From assembly GCF_023701695.1 (NCBI RefSeq), contig NZ_JAJOZC010000001.1:4649894-4713893 (forward strand): a DNA stretch of 64,000 nt. The letters run 5' to 3'. Shown piece after piece: positions 24,581 to 32,722 of this stretch. The notes under the pieces are model-generated. The model was not told where the DNA came from and ran no database searches. It worked only from the letters and a program-made list of their open reading frames with translations. Source of the DNA: Streptomyces sp. RKAG290. GTDB taxonomy: Bacteria; Actinomycetota; Actinomycetes; Streptomycetales; Streptomycetaceae. Position 1 is the stretch's first letter. Every line of letters begins with the position of its first letter. Made by a program: the position numbers and the translations under genes.

Positions 24581-25828
24581 TCACGCACGGCTGCGCGCCG
24601 CGTCGCCCTCGTGCTCGGCCGTACGTTCGCGGCGCGGGAGGAGCAGCGGCGTGGCCAGCATGAGGACGCCCGCGATCACGATCGCGGCGCGGGGGCTGGT
24701 GAGCCCGCCCAGCAGGCCCCACAGCGCGGTCATTGCCGCGATGGTCGCCTTGCTGGTGACCGACCAGGCGGACAGGGTGCGCGCGACGCGTTCCGGATCG
24801 GTCTGTTCCAGCCGGTAGGCGGCGAACACCGGGGTGAAGACGCCCATGCACGTGATCAGCCCGAGCTCCACGGCCATGACGAGCACCAGCCCCGCCGGGC
24901 CCGGGCGGACGAAGGCCAGCCCGAGCAGCCAGCACGCCCGAAGGGTCCCGGTGGTGAGCATCACCCTGTGCCGGCCGAACCGGGTGACCAGGCCACCGGC
25001 CAGCCGCGAGCCGATCAGGCCGCCCACGCACGGCACCGCGAAGGCGAGGCCGTACTGCCAGGGTGAGAACCCGAGATGGTTCAGCATGAGGACGGCGAGC
25101 AGTGGTGCGATCGCCATGATCAGGCCACTGACCAGAACGGTGTTGAAGAAGAGCGGCCGCAGCGCCGGGCTGGCCAGGATCGACCGCCACCCGTCGAGCA
25201 GGTCCCCGGCCCGGAGCCGGGTCCGCGCGTCGGCCCGCACGGGGAGTGACTCCGTACCGCCGATCGCGCGGATTCCCGCGGCCGAGAGCAGATAGCTGAC
25301 CGCGTCGGCCACCACCGTCGTCACCGGGCCGAACAGCCCGATCGCGGCTCCCCCCAGCGGCGGTCCGAGCATGGTGGCGGTCCAGCTCGTGGACTCGAAC
25401 CTGCCGTTGGCGACGACGAGGTCCTCGGGGCGTACGAGCGACTTCAGGTTCGCGCCGGCGGCGGCGCCGAAGGTGATGTCGGCCGCCGCGACGATCACCG
25501 ACACGGCCAGCAGCTGGACGAAACCGAGCAGGCCGAGCGCGTACGCGAGAGGGATGGTCATCAGCGCCGCGAACCGGACCAGGTCCATCGCGACCATCAC
25601 CGGCCGCTTGCGGCGGAAGTCCACCCACGGGCCGAGCGGCACCGCGACCGCCGCCCCCACCGCCAGCCCGGCGGCAGCCAGGACCGACACCTCCGTCGGG
25701 CCGGCGTGCAGCACGAGGATCGCGATGAGGGGGAAGGCGTCGAACGCGATCCGGGTGCCGAACGCGCTGACCGAGTAGGAGGCCCAGAGCCAGCCGAAAG
25801 GGCGTCCCAGCGACCGTCTCGCTCCCAT
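24581..25828 (-). CDS. MFS transporter (MFS_3/EntS-like)
   Basis: 415 residues with 12 predicted membrane helices. The loop 2-3 segment VPLGPWVDFRRKRPVMVAMD is typical of the MFS_3 group (enterobactin exporter EntS and macrolide exporters), and SWTATMLGPPLGGAAIGLFG supplies the helix 5 pattern. ATG 25828 has GAAGGG 10 bases upstream. No siderophore or resistance gene is next to it, so the substrate is open. A 21-base palindrome lies about 100 bases upstream and may be its operator. Confidence 0.87.
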   Translation of the reverse strand: MGARRSLGRPFGWLWASYSVSAFGTRIAFDAFPLIAILVLHAGPTEVSVLAAAGLAVGAAVAVPLGPWVDFRRKRPVMVAMDLVRFAALMTIPLAYALGLLGFVQLLAVSVIVAAADITFGAAAGANLKSLVRPEDLVVANGRFESTSWTATMLGPPLGGAAIGLFGPVTTVVADAVSYLLSAAGIRAIGGTESLPVRADARTRLRAGDLLDGWRSILASPALRPLFFNTVLVSGLIMAIAPLLAVLMLNHLGFSPWQYGLAFAVPCVGGLIGSRLAGGLVTRFGRHRVMLTTGTLRACWLLGLAFVRPGPAGLVLVMAVELGLITCMGVFTPVFAAYRLEQTDPERVARTLSAWSVTSKATIAAMTALWGLLGGLTSPRAAIVIAGVLMLATPLLLPRRERTAEHEGDAARSRA

Positions 25829-26184
25829 GCAGGGCACACCCTTCGCAGCCGCATCTGTACAACCTGACGTTGATCAGGGATATCAAAGCCAGCACAAGGG
25901 GTGCGAATCAAACAACTGGACCGCTTGGTAGCAACAACCATTGGTTGTGGCATGAGGGCTCAGGGGTGGTGAGGGCGCCAGGTAGCCGGGGCGGATCCCG
26001 ATGCCGTGCGCCCGGTCGGCAGGCCGTTGCGAGCGTATCGCGACGCCGGGACGGGACCGTCGCGACGCCGGGACGGGACCGCCTGGGTGCGGTGGGGTGC
26101 GGTGCGGTGTGGTGCGATGCGGTCGTCCGGTGATCTCGCCAGGCTTGCCCGGACCTGCCGGGCGGGGCGTGCGTGCCCCGCCGG
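25829..26184. other. 356-base intergenic region with palindrome and short direct repeats
   Basis: The left third is AT-richer than its surroundings and holds the 21-base palindrome at 25931-25951. The right part has two direct copies of GCGACGCCGGGACGGGACCG around 26040-26084, then a run of GCGGTG-type microrepeats up to about 26125. No gene is supported. Confidence 0.55.
25931..25951. promoter_or_regulatory. MarR-like palindrome upstream of the EntS-like MFS gene
   Basis: GCAACAACCA-T-TGGTTGTGGC: nine of ten positions in the arms are complementary. Sequence and size suit a MarR-type dimer; no MarR gene is present beside it in this window. Confidence 0.5.
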
Positions 26185-27227
26185 TCAGTCCAGATCGGAC
26201 ATGTCGAGCACGAAGCGGTAGTGGGCCTCGTTGCGACGGAGGCGGTCGAAGGCCTCGTTCACCCGCGCCGAGGGGAGCACCTCGACATCGGCGGTGATGC
26301 CGTGCGCGGCGCAGAACTCCAGCATCGCGGCGGTCGCGGGCCTGCCGCCGCTGCCTGCCGAGCTGAGCTTCTTACGGCCGACGAGCAGGTCCATGGTCTC
26401 CACCGTGACGGGGCCCAGGTGCCCGAGGTGGCTGAGCGTGCCGTCCATGGCCACCAGACCCAGGTAGGGGCCGAGGGGGTGCGGGGCGGAGATGGTGTCG
26501 ATGACGACGTCGAACCGGTCGCGGGCCCCGGCCATCTGCTCCGGGTCGCCGGACACGACAAAGCCCTGCGCGCCCAGCCGCCGCGCGTCGTCGGCCTTGT
26601 CCGCGGAGCGGCTCAGAACAGTGGTCTCGGCGCCCAGCGCCACGGCGAACTTGACCGCGAGGTGGCCCAGCCCACCCAGTCCCGCCACGGCCACCCGGGT
26701 CCCCGGGCTCACGCCGAGAGCGCGCAGGGGTTCCCAGACGGTGATCCCCGCGCAGAGGAGCGGCGCGGCGGCGGCCGGGTCCAGGCCCGCGGGCAGCGGA
26801 TAGGCGAACCGGTCGCGTACGACGTACTCGCGGGAGAAGGCGCCCAGGGTGGCCGACCCGTCCTGCCGGTCGGTGCCGCCGTAGGTCAGGGTCGGGAAGG
26901 CGTGGCAGAAGTTCTCCTGGCCGGCCAGACACATGGCGCACTCGCCGCAGGAGTCGACGATGTTGCCCACCGCCACCGGGTCACCGACGGCGAAGCGGGT
27001 GATCCCGTCCCCGTCGCGGTCACCACGCCGGTGAACTCATGGCCCGGAACCAACGGCGGGTCCGCGGCACCGTCCCGGCTTTCGACCGCGTGCAGATCGG
27101 TGTGGCAGACGCCGCAGTAGTCCACGCGGACCGCGAGGTCGTCCGCGCGCAGTTCGCGCCGTTCCAGCCGGGCCCGCCGCAAGCCGTGCGCGGTCCCTTC
27201 CGCCTGCCATCCCACGGTGGTCCTCAT
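26185..27227 (-). CDS. Zinc-dependent alcohol dehydrogenase, CAD type (frameshifted as sequenced)
   Basis: Medium-chain NAD(P)-dependent alcohol dehydrogenase. The first frame (from ATG 27227) has the catalytic zinc ligands in CGVCHTDLHAVES and the GHE motif. The second frame carries the structural zinc site CGECAMCLAGQENFC, the Rossmann loop GLGGLGHLAVK and the C-terminus to 26185. They join through ATGDGITRFAVGDPVAVGN if one base is added to the C4 run at 27009-27012, giving 347 residues, the family norm. It is divergent from a TetR gene with two operator-like sites between. Expected to reduce aldehydes in the cytoplasm. Confidence 0.88.
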
Positions 27228-27244
27228 GTCGACTCCCTACAGAC

Positions 27245-27311
27245 AGACTGTTCGGTCTATTGCAGAGTAGGCGCCGACGGGACGCCAGGCAAACCAACTG
27301 TTCTGTTTGGT
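27245..27311. promoter_or_regulatory. Paired TetR operator-like palindromes and leaderless -10
   Basis: AGAC-TGTTCG-GTCT (27245-27258) and ACCAAC-TGTTCT-GTTTGGT (27293-27311) share the core ACTGTTCKGT. They lie between the divergent alcohol dehydrogenase and tetR genes. TAGGGT at 27311-27316 is a -10 for tetR with ATG only 6 bases further, so that mRNA is probably leaderless. Confidence 0.6.
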
Positions 27312-27322
27312 AGGGTGGCGGC

Positions 27323-27910
27323 ATGATCGAGCAGCCCCTGACCCCGCGTGGAGCGGCGACGTACCGGCGCATGATCGAGGTGGCGACCCAGGAGTTCGCG
27401 GAGCACGGGATCGCCGGAGCCCGCATCGAACGGATCGTGGCTGGAGCCCGCTCCAACAAGGCGCAGCTCTACAGCTACTTCGGCAGCAAGGAAGGGCTCT
27501 TCGACGCCATCTTCTTCGGCTCCCTGGAGCGGATCGTCAACGTCGCACCGATCGACGCCACCGACCTCGCCGACTGGGCCGTGCGGCTCTACGACGAGTA
27601 CCTCCGTCGCCCGGACCTCATCAGGCTGGCGACGTGGGCGCGCCTGGAGCGACGCCCGGCCGGTCACCTGGTGGACGACCCCGACCGCCTCGACGACGGC
27701 AAGCTGCGCGCCATCGGCGAGGCGCAGGCCGCCGGCTTGGTCCGCGAGGGCGACCCCTTCGGCCTGATGGCCATGGTGATCGCCATGTCCATGGCCTGGT
27801 CGCCGGTCAGCAACGTCTACGCCGCAACCGCCGACGAGCCCGAAGAGCTGCACGACCGGCGCCGCGCCCTGCTCCGCGAGAGCGTGCGTCGTGCCATGAC
27901 GGCCGGCTGA
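27323..27910 (+). CDS. TetR family transcriptional regulator
   Basis: 195 residues. The N-terminal helix-turn-helix covers about residues 12-62 (AEHGIAGARIERIVAGARSN and KAQLYSYFGSKEGLFDAIF), with a C-terminal TetR_C-type domain containing YLRRPDLIRLATWARLE. Divergent from the zinc alcohol dehydrogenase, with palindromes covering both promoters, so it probably represses that gene in response to an aldehyde or related compound (inference). Confidence 0.9.
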   Translation: MIEQPLTPRGAATYRRMIEVATQEFAEHGIAGARIERIVAGARSNKAQLYSYFGSKEGLFDAIFFGSLERIVNVAPIDATDLADWAVRLYDEYLRRPDLIRLATWARLERRPAGHLVDDPDRLDDGKLRAIGEAQAAGLVREGDPFGLMAMVIAMSMAWSPVSNVYAATADEPEELHDRRRALLRESVRRAMTAG

Positions 27911-28163
27911 CGCGCCGGTTCGGGCAATCGGAGAGCGGCCCGGCGGCCGGACCGGGCGGCGGCGCCGGGCGGCCGGACGGAGCGGTGGGGCCGGGCGGTC
28001 GGACGGAGTAGCCGTACCGGGCGGCCGGATCAACGCAGTTGAGGAGTTGCTCCTCCGTCACGCGGAAGCCGTGATTCCCGTTGCGCGGCTCGTCGGTCTG
28101 CTTGATCATGACCGCCGAGGACCGTCGGTCCATGGCGGTCGACCGATGGACGAAAGGCCCTTC

Positions 28164-28763
28164 GTGCGCAAGCTCGTGTACTTCATCGCCTCCACCCTCG
28201 ACGGCTTCATCGCAGGCCCGGACGGCGCCGACCCCAGCGGGCCGGACGGCTTCTGGCCGATTCCGGAGGACTACGTCGGGCACCTGATCGCCGAGTATCC
28301 GGAGACCCTGCCGGGCCCGGCCCGTACCGCGCTCTCCATCACGGCGGAGGGCACCCGCTTCGACACCGTCCTCGAAGGACGGCGGTCCTACGAGATCGGC
28401 CTCAAGGCCGGCCTCACCGACGCCTACCCGCACCTGAGGCACATCGTCTTCTCCCGCACGCTCGGCGAGAGCCCGGACCCCGCGGTGGAAGTCGTAGCCG
28501 CCGACCCGGTGGCGCGGGTCAAGGAGCTGAAGGATGAGGAGGGCAAGGACATCTGGCTGGTCGGCGGCGCCGAGCTGGCGGCCTCGCTCTACTCCGAGAT
28601 CGACAGGCTGGTCATCAAGCAGAGCCCGCTGACCATCGGCGCCGGCATACCGCTCTTCTCCCGCAAGGCCACGTTCGACCCGCAGAGCTGGACACTCACG
28701 GACCACACGGTCCTCGGCAGCGGGGTGGTGTTCCTTACGTACGACCGCGCCGCCAACGACTAG
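28164..28763 (+). CDS. Dihydrofolate reductase family protein (RibD C-terminal type)
   Basis: 199 residues of DHFR fold related to the RibD reductase domain. The typical opening is RKLVYFIASTLDGFIAGPDG, and the nucleotide-binding loop IWLVGGAELAASLY lies near residue 134. GTG 28164 is chosen because GAAAGG lies 6 bases upstream and the family start follows at once; the ATG at 28146 is an alternative. Many members are annotated as deaminase/reductase, but the classic folate-binding residues are not evident, so true DHFR activity is doubtful. Confidence 0.87.
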   Translation: MRKLVYFIASTLDGFIAGPDGADPSGPDGFWPIPEDYVGHLIAEYPETLPGPARTALSITAEGTRFDTVLEGRRSYEIGLKAGLTDAYPHLRHIVFSRTLGESPDPAVEVVAADPVARVKELKDEEGKDIWLVGGAELAASLYSEIDRLVIKQSPLTIGAGIPLFSRKATFDPQSWTLTDHTVLGSGVVFLTYDRAAND

Positions 28764-28813
28764 AGCGCCGAAGCCGAGCAGCGTGCCGGCGCCGGCTGGG
28801 GCGGTGGGACCCT

Positions 28814-29614
28814 TCAGGTGAGCCCGTCGAGGAACCCCGAGATCAGGGCGTGCAGCGCGTCCGGACGTTCCAGGTGCACATCGTGGCCGGTCCCCGGAAT
28901 GCTGACGGCAGTGGCGGCGGGGCGCCGACGCAGCATGTCGTCGGCCTCCTGTGCGGGAACGAAGCCGGACTGACCCAGGACGACCAGGGTCGGACACGTG
29001 ACCGCGCGCCAATCGTCCCAGTAGGGGCGCCTGGCGCACTCGGCCACCGAGCCGACCATCACGTCCCGGTCGAAGCGCGGCCACCAGCCGCCGTCGCGCT
29101 CCTCCAGCCCGGCCGCCCACCCCTCACCGACCGGTCCGCCGCCGTGGAACCGGACGGCAGCCTCGCGCGAGGTGAACGGCACCGGCCAGGTGTCGAGCCC
29201 AATGCCGATCTTCTGCGCGCTGTTCGGGTCCCACTTGGCCGGCCCGGCCTCGACGAGCACCAGCGCGCGCACTCGCTCGGGGTGGTCGGCGGCAGTGAGC
29301 ATCGCGGTGTGGCCGCCCATGGACTGGCCGACGAGGACGGGGCGCCGCAGCTCCAGCTGGTCGGCGACGGCGATGACGTCGGAGACGTAGGCGGCGCGGG
29401 AGACGTCCTGCGGATGACGTTCGCCGGCTCCGTGCCCGCGTTGGTCGACCGCGACGATCCGAAGGCGGGGGCTCAGCAGCCGGGCCACCGCATCCCATTC
29501 CCCGGCGTGCCCCGCCAGGCCGTGCAGCAGGATCACGGGCTGCCCCGGCCCGCCCCAGTCCCGGCAGACAAGCCGGACACCGTCTCGCACCACTACGCAC
29601 TCGGACCAGGCCAT
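28814..29614 (-). CDS. Alpha/beta hydrolase
   Basis: 266 residues. The oxyanion segment is LLHGLAGHAGEW, the nucleophile elbow is VGQSMGGH, and the catalytic His is in IPGTGHDVHLERP; the acid is likely in the LVVLGQSGFVPAQEADD region. A cap with several Trp residues (GGWWPRFDRDV, RRPYWDDWR) lies between. No signal peptide, so cytoplasmic. The substrate is not predictable; the fold and lid resemble haloperoxidase and ester hydrolases. Confidence 0.87.
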   Translation of the reverse strand: MAWSECVVVRDGVRLVCRDWGGPGQPVILLHGLAGHAGEWDAVARLLSPRLRIVAVDQRGHGAGERHPQDVSRAAYVSDVIAVADQLELRRPVLVGQSMGGHTAMLTAADHPERVRALVLVEAGPAKWDPNSAQKIGIGLDTWPVPFTSREAAVRFHGGGPVGEGWAAGLEERDGGWWPRFDRDVMVGSVAECARRPYWDDWRAVTCPTLVVLGQSGFVPAQEADDMLRRRPAATAVSIPGTGHDVHLERPDALHALISGFLDGLT

Positions 29615-29893
29615 GCGGAACCCCAGCTCTCATGATCTGCCGCAGGCCCAGATCATGCCGTACGAGCCGCTGCGAGGCACCGCAGTATTCGCCGCGCGAA
29701 CCGCGAACCGCGAACCGCCGGGCGCCATCTGTGCACTTACGCATGCGAGTGGTCCCGCATCCGTGCGCTCACGTACGCCTGCACGCGCACCGACCGGCGA
29801 GAGGCGATGGCCCCTGCCGGCCGGCGTTGAGACGCTGCGTCAGACGGACGTGTCAGACCGAACTCTCCGCTCCGACGTCTCAGGCCCGACGTC

Positions 29894-31573
29894 TCAGGCC
29901 GCGGCGCAGCCGGCGCCGCTGAGCGTGAACGCGGTCGGCACCGCGTTCGTACCGCTCCGGGCGGCGGTGAAGCCGACGGTGACCGAGCCCTTGGCGGCGA
30001 TCGTGGAGGTGTACGAGGCGGGGGTGACGCTCACCGTGCCGCCGGTCTGCGCGGGGATTCCGCCCCACATGTTGGTGACGGTCTGGCCGTTGGCGAAGCC
30101 GAAGCCCAGGGTCCAGCCATCGATGGCCGTGGTGCCGGTGTTGCGGATGGTGATCTCCCCCTGGAAGCCGCCCGGCCACTCACCGACGACGCGGTAGCCG
30201 ACGGAGCAGCCCACGCCCGGCGTGGTTCCGCCCTCGTCCGTGGTGACGGCCACCGTGGCCGAGCGTGCCGAACGGTTCCCGGCCGCGTCGCGCGCGTAGA
30301 CCGCGAAGGTGTACGCGGTCTTGGCACTGAGGCCGGTCACCGCGACGGAGTTCGTGGCGGTGGCGGCGACCGAGGTCTCCGACTGCCCACTGACACGTAC
30401 GACGTCGTAACCTGCGACGGCAACGTTGTCGGTGGCGGCACTCCAGCTCAGGGTGGCGGAGGTGTCCGTCACGGCGGAGGCGGTGGGGGCGCCGGGGGCG
30501 GTCGGGGCCTCGGTGTCCTCGACGGCGCCGCCGAAGACGGTGGCCTCGCGTGACGTCTGGGCGATGCCGTTCGCCCCGTGGAAGATGCGCTCGCCCCAGG
30601 AGCTGAGCCGGGTGGGGTCGAAGTCGATCGTCAGGTCGAGGATCGGGTCGGTGTTGCCGCTCCAGGACCAGGCGATGTAGCCGAGCTTCAGCTGCTCGGC
30701 GGTGGCCATCATGGTGTCCTCGTCGGGGTCGCCGTACTGGTCGGCGGGGCCACCGAACTCACCTATGACCAGCGGGAGTCCGGCATCGACGAAGGCGTGC
30801 AGGTAGTCGGTGACCTTCCCGGCGGTGTTGTAGACGCTGTACATGTGGATCGAGAAGATCAGGTTGCCGGTGGTGTCGGCGTCGTAGACCGCCTGCGCGT
30901 TGTCGCGCATGACGCCCTGCCAGTCCTGCCCCCAGTTGGGCGCGTCCACCATGATCGTGTGCGCGAGTCCGGCGGCACGCAGCTTCTTGATCGCCGCGGT
31001 CGTGGGGGCGGTCCAGCCGGCGGGGTCGGTGTTGCCCCAGGGCTCGTTGCCGATGTTGATGACGACGTAGCCCTCCTGGCCGGCGAGCACGTCCTTCAGG
31101 CTGATCCAGTACTCGGCGGCGTGATCCAGCGTGCCGGCCGCGGAGTCCTCGCCGTATCCGGTGGTGTCGTGCACCTCCAGTACGCAGATGAGCCGGTTGG
31201 CCTTGCACTGGGCGATGACGGCGGCCACGTCCTCCGGGCTGTTCCTGCTCCAGCGGTAGCCGTCGGAGAGGACGACGCGGACGGTGTTGGCGCCGGTCGT
31301 CTTGATGTCGGCCAGTGACTGGGTCTCGCCGGGGTACCAGGCGTGGGCGTGGTTGACCCCGCGCATGACGAAGTCGTCGCCGTTGCCTTCGAGCAGGCGG
31401 CCGTTGCTGATGTGGAGGCCGGTGGCGGCGGGGGAGGCGGCCTGTGCCGGGGCGAGGCCGCCGAGGGCGAGGAGCCCGAGGAGGGTGGTCAGTACGGTCA
31501 GGAGGACGGCGACGGGACTCTTGCCTGCTGTGCTTCTCGCTGTGCTTCTCGCTGTGCTTCTTGCTGTTCTCAC
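29894..31573 (-). CDS. Secreted GH5 beta-mannanase with FN3 and CBM2 domains
   Basis: 559 residues. A signal peptide with an unusual ARST-ARST-ARST repeat and a long hydrophobic core ends at APAQAA. The GH5 domain (subfamily 8-like; similar to S. lividans mannanase) has MRGVNHAHAWYPG, VLEVHDTTGYG, acid/base Glu in NIGNEPWGN (near 177) and nucleophile Glu in VIGEFGGPADQ (near 272). One fibronectin type III domain (about 345-430) follows, then a cellulose-binding CBM2 with terminal Cys pair (CSVGY and GAGCAAA) and exposed Trp residues. GTG 31573 has GGAG 5 bases upstream; longer starts would translate the CebR box. Endo-hydrolysis of mannans outside the cell. Confidence 0.9.
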   Translation of the reverse strand: MRTARSTARSTARSTAGKSPVAVLLTVLTTLLGLLALGGLAPAQAASPAATGLHISNGRLLEGNGDDFVMRGVNHAHAWYPGETQSLADIKTTGANTVRVVLSDGYRWSRNSPEDVAAVIAQCKANRLICVLEVHDTTGYGEDSAAGTLDHAAEYWISLKDVLAGQEGYVVINIGNEPWGNTDPAGWTAPTTAAIKKLRAAGLAHTIMVDAPNWGQDWQGVMRDNAQAVYDADTTGNLIFSIHMYSVYNTAGKVTDYLHAFVDAGLPLVIGEFGGPADQYGDPDEDTMMATAEQLKLGYIAWSWSGNTDPILDLTIDFDPTRLSSWGERIFHGANGIAQTSREATVFGGAVEDTEAPTAPGAPTASAVTDTSATLSWSAATDNVAVAGYDVVRVSGQSETSVAATATNSVAVTGLSAKTAYTFAVYARDAAGNRSARSATVAVTTDEGGTTPGVGCSVGYRVVGEWPGGFQGEITIRNTGTTAIDGWTLGFGFANGQTVTNMWGGIPAQTGGTVSVTPASYTSTIAAKGSVTVGFTAARSGTNAVPTAFTLSGAGCAAA

Positions 31574-31634
31574 TGCGGCTCCAGGAGGTGGACGAATCAA
31601 GAAACTGAGCATCGACAGACGTTCCATGGCTTCA

Positions 31635-31648
31635 TGGGAGCGCTCCCA
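31635..31648. promoter_or_regulatory. CebR box upstream of the mannanase gene
   Basis: TGGGAGCGCTCCCA is an exact match to the Streptomyces CebR operator, extended to a 16-base palindrome by flanking A and T. A half-site GCGCTCCCAT lies 14 bases further. Control by cellobiose or cello-oligosaccharides follows from the known role of CebR. Confidence 0.9.
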
Positions 31649-31841
31649 TTCTGCGCGCTCCCATGAAGCCACTCAGTCAGGAGCACGTCAAGAGATCGGA
31701 CGGGGTGGGGAGCGCGGCGGGGTGGACTGCACGCCGCGAACAGGGCTATGTGTGCAGTGAGTTGGGCGGGTTGCGCCACGAACAGGCCGTGTCTGCCGGG
31801 GTTTCGCGGGCCGACTGCTGCCTCACCGGGGCGGCGGCCCC

Positions 31842-32000
31842 GCCCGCACCCGCGAGCGGCTGGCCGAGGCGCTGCCGGCGATGGAGCTGACCCTCTCCAC
31901 GGACGAACTCGCCGAGATCGAGAAGGCGGTGCCGCCGGGCGCGGCACGCGGCGACCGCTACCCGTCCGCCTTCATGTCGGGCCTCGGCGTGGGCAACTGA
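31842..32000 (+). pseudogene. 3' remnant of an aldo/keto reductase gene
   Basis: The frame ending at TGA 31998-32000 reads ARTRERLAEALPAMELTLST, DELAEIEKAVPPGAARGDRY, PSAFMSGLGVGN. This is the C-terminal NADP-clamp and tail of aldo/keto reductases. No barrel or catalytic tetrad is coded upstream; the gene is reduced to about 50 codons next to the mannanase promoter. Confidence 0.65.
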
Positions 32001-32065
32001 GCCCCGCTCTCGCGGGATGGCTCCCCGCACGGGCGCCTTCGCTCGCTCTCAGACGTCGCTCGCTC

Positions 32066-32470
32066 TCAGACGTCGGTGCCGGCCCCGTCCCACCCTCCGG
32101 AGAGTTCCGCTATGAGGGCCGGGTCCCGCATCCCCGGCAGGGCGTACCCCTCCGCCGCGTCCCACGGGATGTCGAGGTCATCCATGTGCACGTGCCACTC
32201 GGCTCCTGGCAGCGCGCGCCGCAATGCGGTCACGGAGTCCAGCACATGGGTCATCACCGTCAGCAGCTGATCGGGAGCGAGCGGCAGCTTCGTGGACCCG
32301 TCGAGGATCTCGTCGGGCTCCCGGTCAGCCGGCGGATACAGATACAGGCTCTCCTGGTCGTCGTACGGGAAGGACGCCAGGTGGGCGGCGACGATGCGCT
32401 CGACCGACGCGGCCTCGGCCTCGGTCACCGGCGTCGCGCGCCGGGCGCCGTAGTAGAGAGAAACGCTCAT
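32066..32470 (-). CDS. Hypothetical protein, 134 aa
   Basis: Acidic soluble protein beginning MSVSLYYGARRATPVTEAEA, with a mixed helix/strand pattern (ASVERIVAAHLASFPYDDQE, WHVHMDDLDIPWDAAEGY). No signal peptide or membrane helix. ATG 32470 starts the plausible protein; a longer frame runs into the tandem repeat and is rejected. TACGCT at 32476-32481 (read on the minus strand) could be a leaderless -10. The family is not recognised. Located beside a SUKH-family gene, which would fit an immunity-gene neighbourhood, but this is weak. Confidence 0.6.
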   Translation of the reverse strand: MSVSLYYGARRATPVTEAEAASVERIVAAHLASFPYDDQESLYLYPPADREPDEILDGSTKLPLAPDQLLTVMTHVLDSVTALRRALPGAEWHVHMDDLDIPWDAAEGYALPGMRDPALIAELSGGWDGAGTDV

Positions 32471-32528
32471 GGCGTGAGCGTACGAGGAGGGTGTGACAAC
32501 GCCCGTCGGACATCGCAGCGCCAGGGCC

Positions 32529-32638
32529 GGCCGTCCACCAGCCCGGACTGGTCCGTCCACGAGTCCGGAGAGGGCCGCTCATGAGCCTGGAGTAGGCCGT
32601 CCACGAACCTTAAGAGGGCCGTCCACGAGCCTGGAGAA
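32529..32638. repeat. Five tandem copies of a 22-base unit
   Basis: Exact 22-base spacing: units start at 32529, 32551, 32573, 32595 and 32617, consensus GGCCGTCCACGAGCCTGGAG plus two bases; a sixth degenerate unit may follow. Units are contiguous with no spacers. Lies between the 134-aa gene and the SUKH gene, downstream of the latter. Confidence 0.85.
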
Positions 32639-32722
32639 GACAGCCCACATGGCACCGCCGACTGGCTGCCCACGTGAAAGCGGGCGGCGTGAGCGGGCCC
32701 GTGCGCCGTTCGCGCCGACGGG

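Noticed and set aside
28047..28163. ATG starts upstream of the DHFR-like gene
   Set aside because: The family N-terminus begins at GTG 28164, which has the best ribosome-binding site.
31574..31672. Longer mannanase start at 31672 or 31627
   Set aside because: These would translate through or start beside the CebR operator and lack a ribosome-binding site; GTG 31573 has GGAG and matches the related signal peptide.
32529..32638. CRISPR array
   Set aside because: Repeats are contiguous with a fixed 22-base period and no unique spacers, and no cas gene is present.
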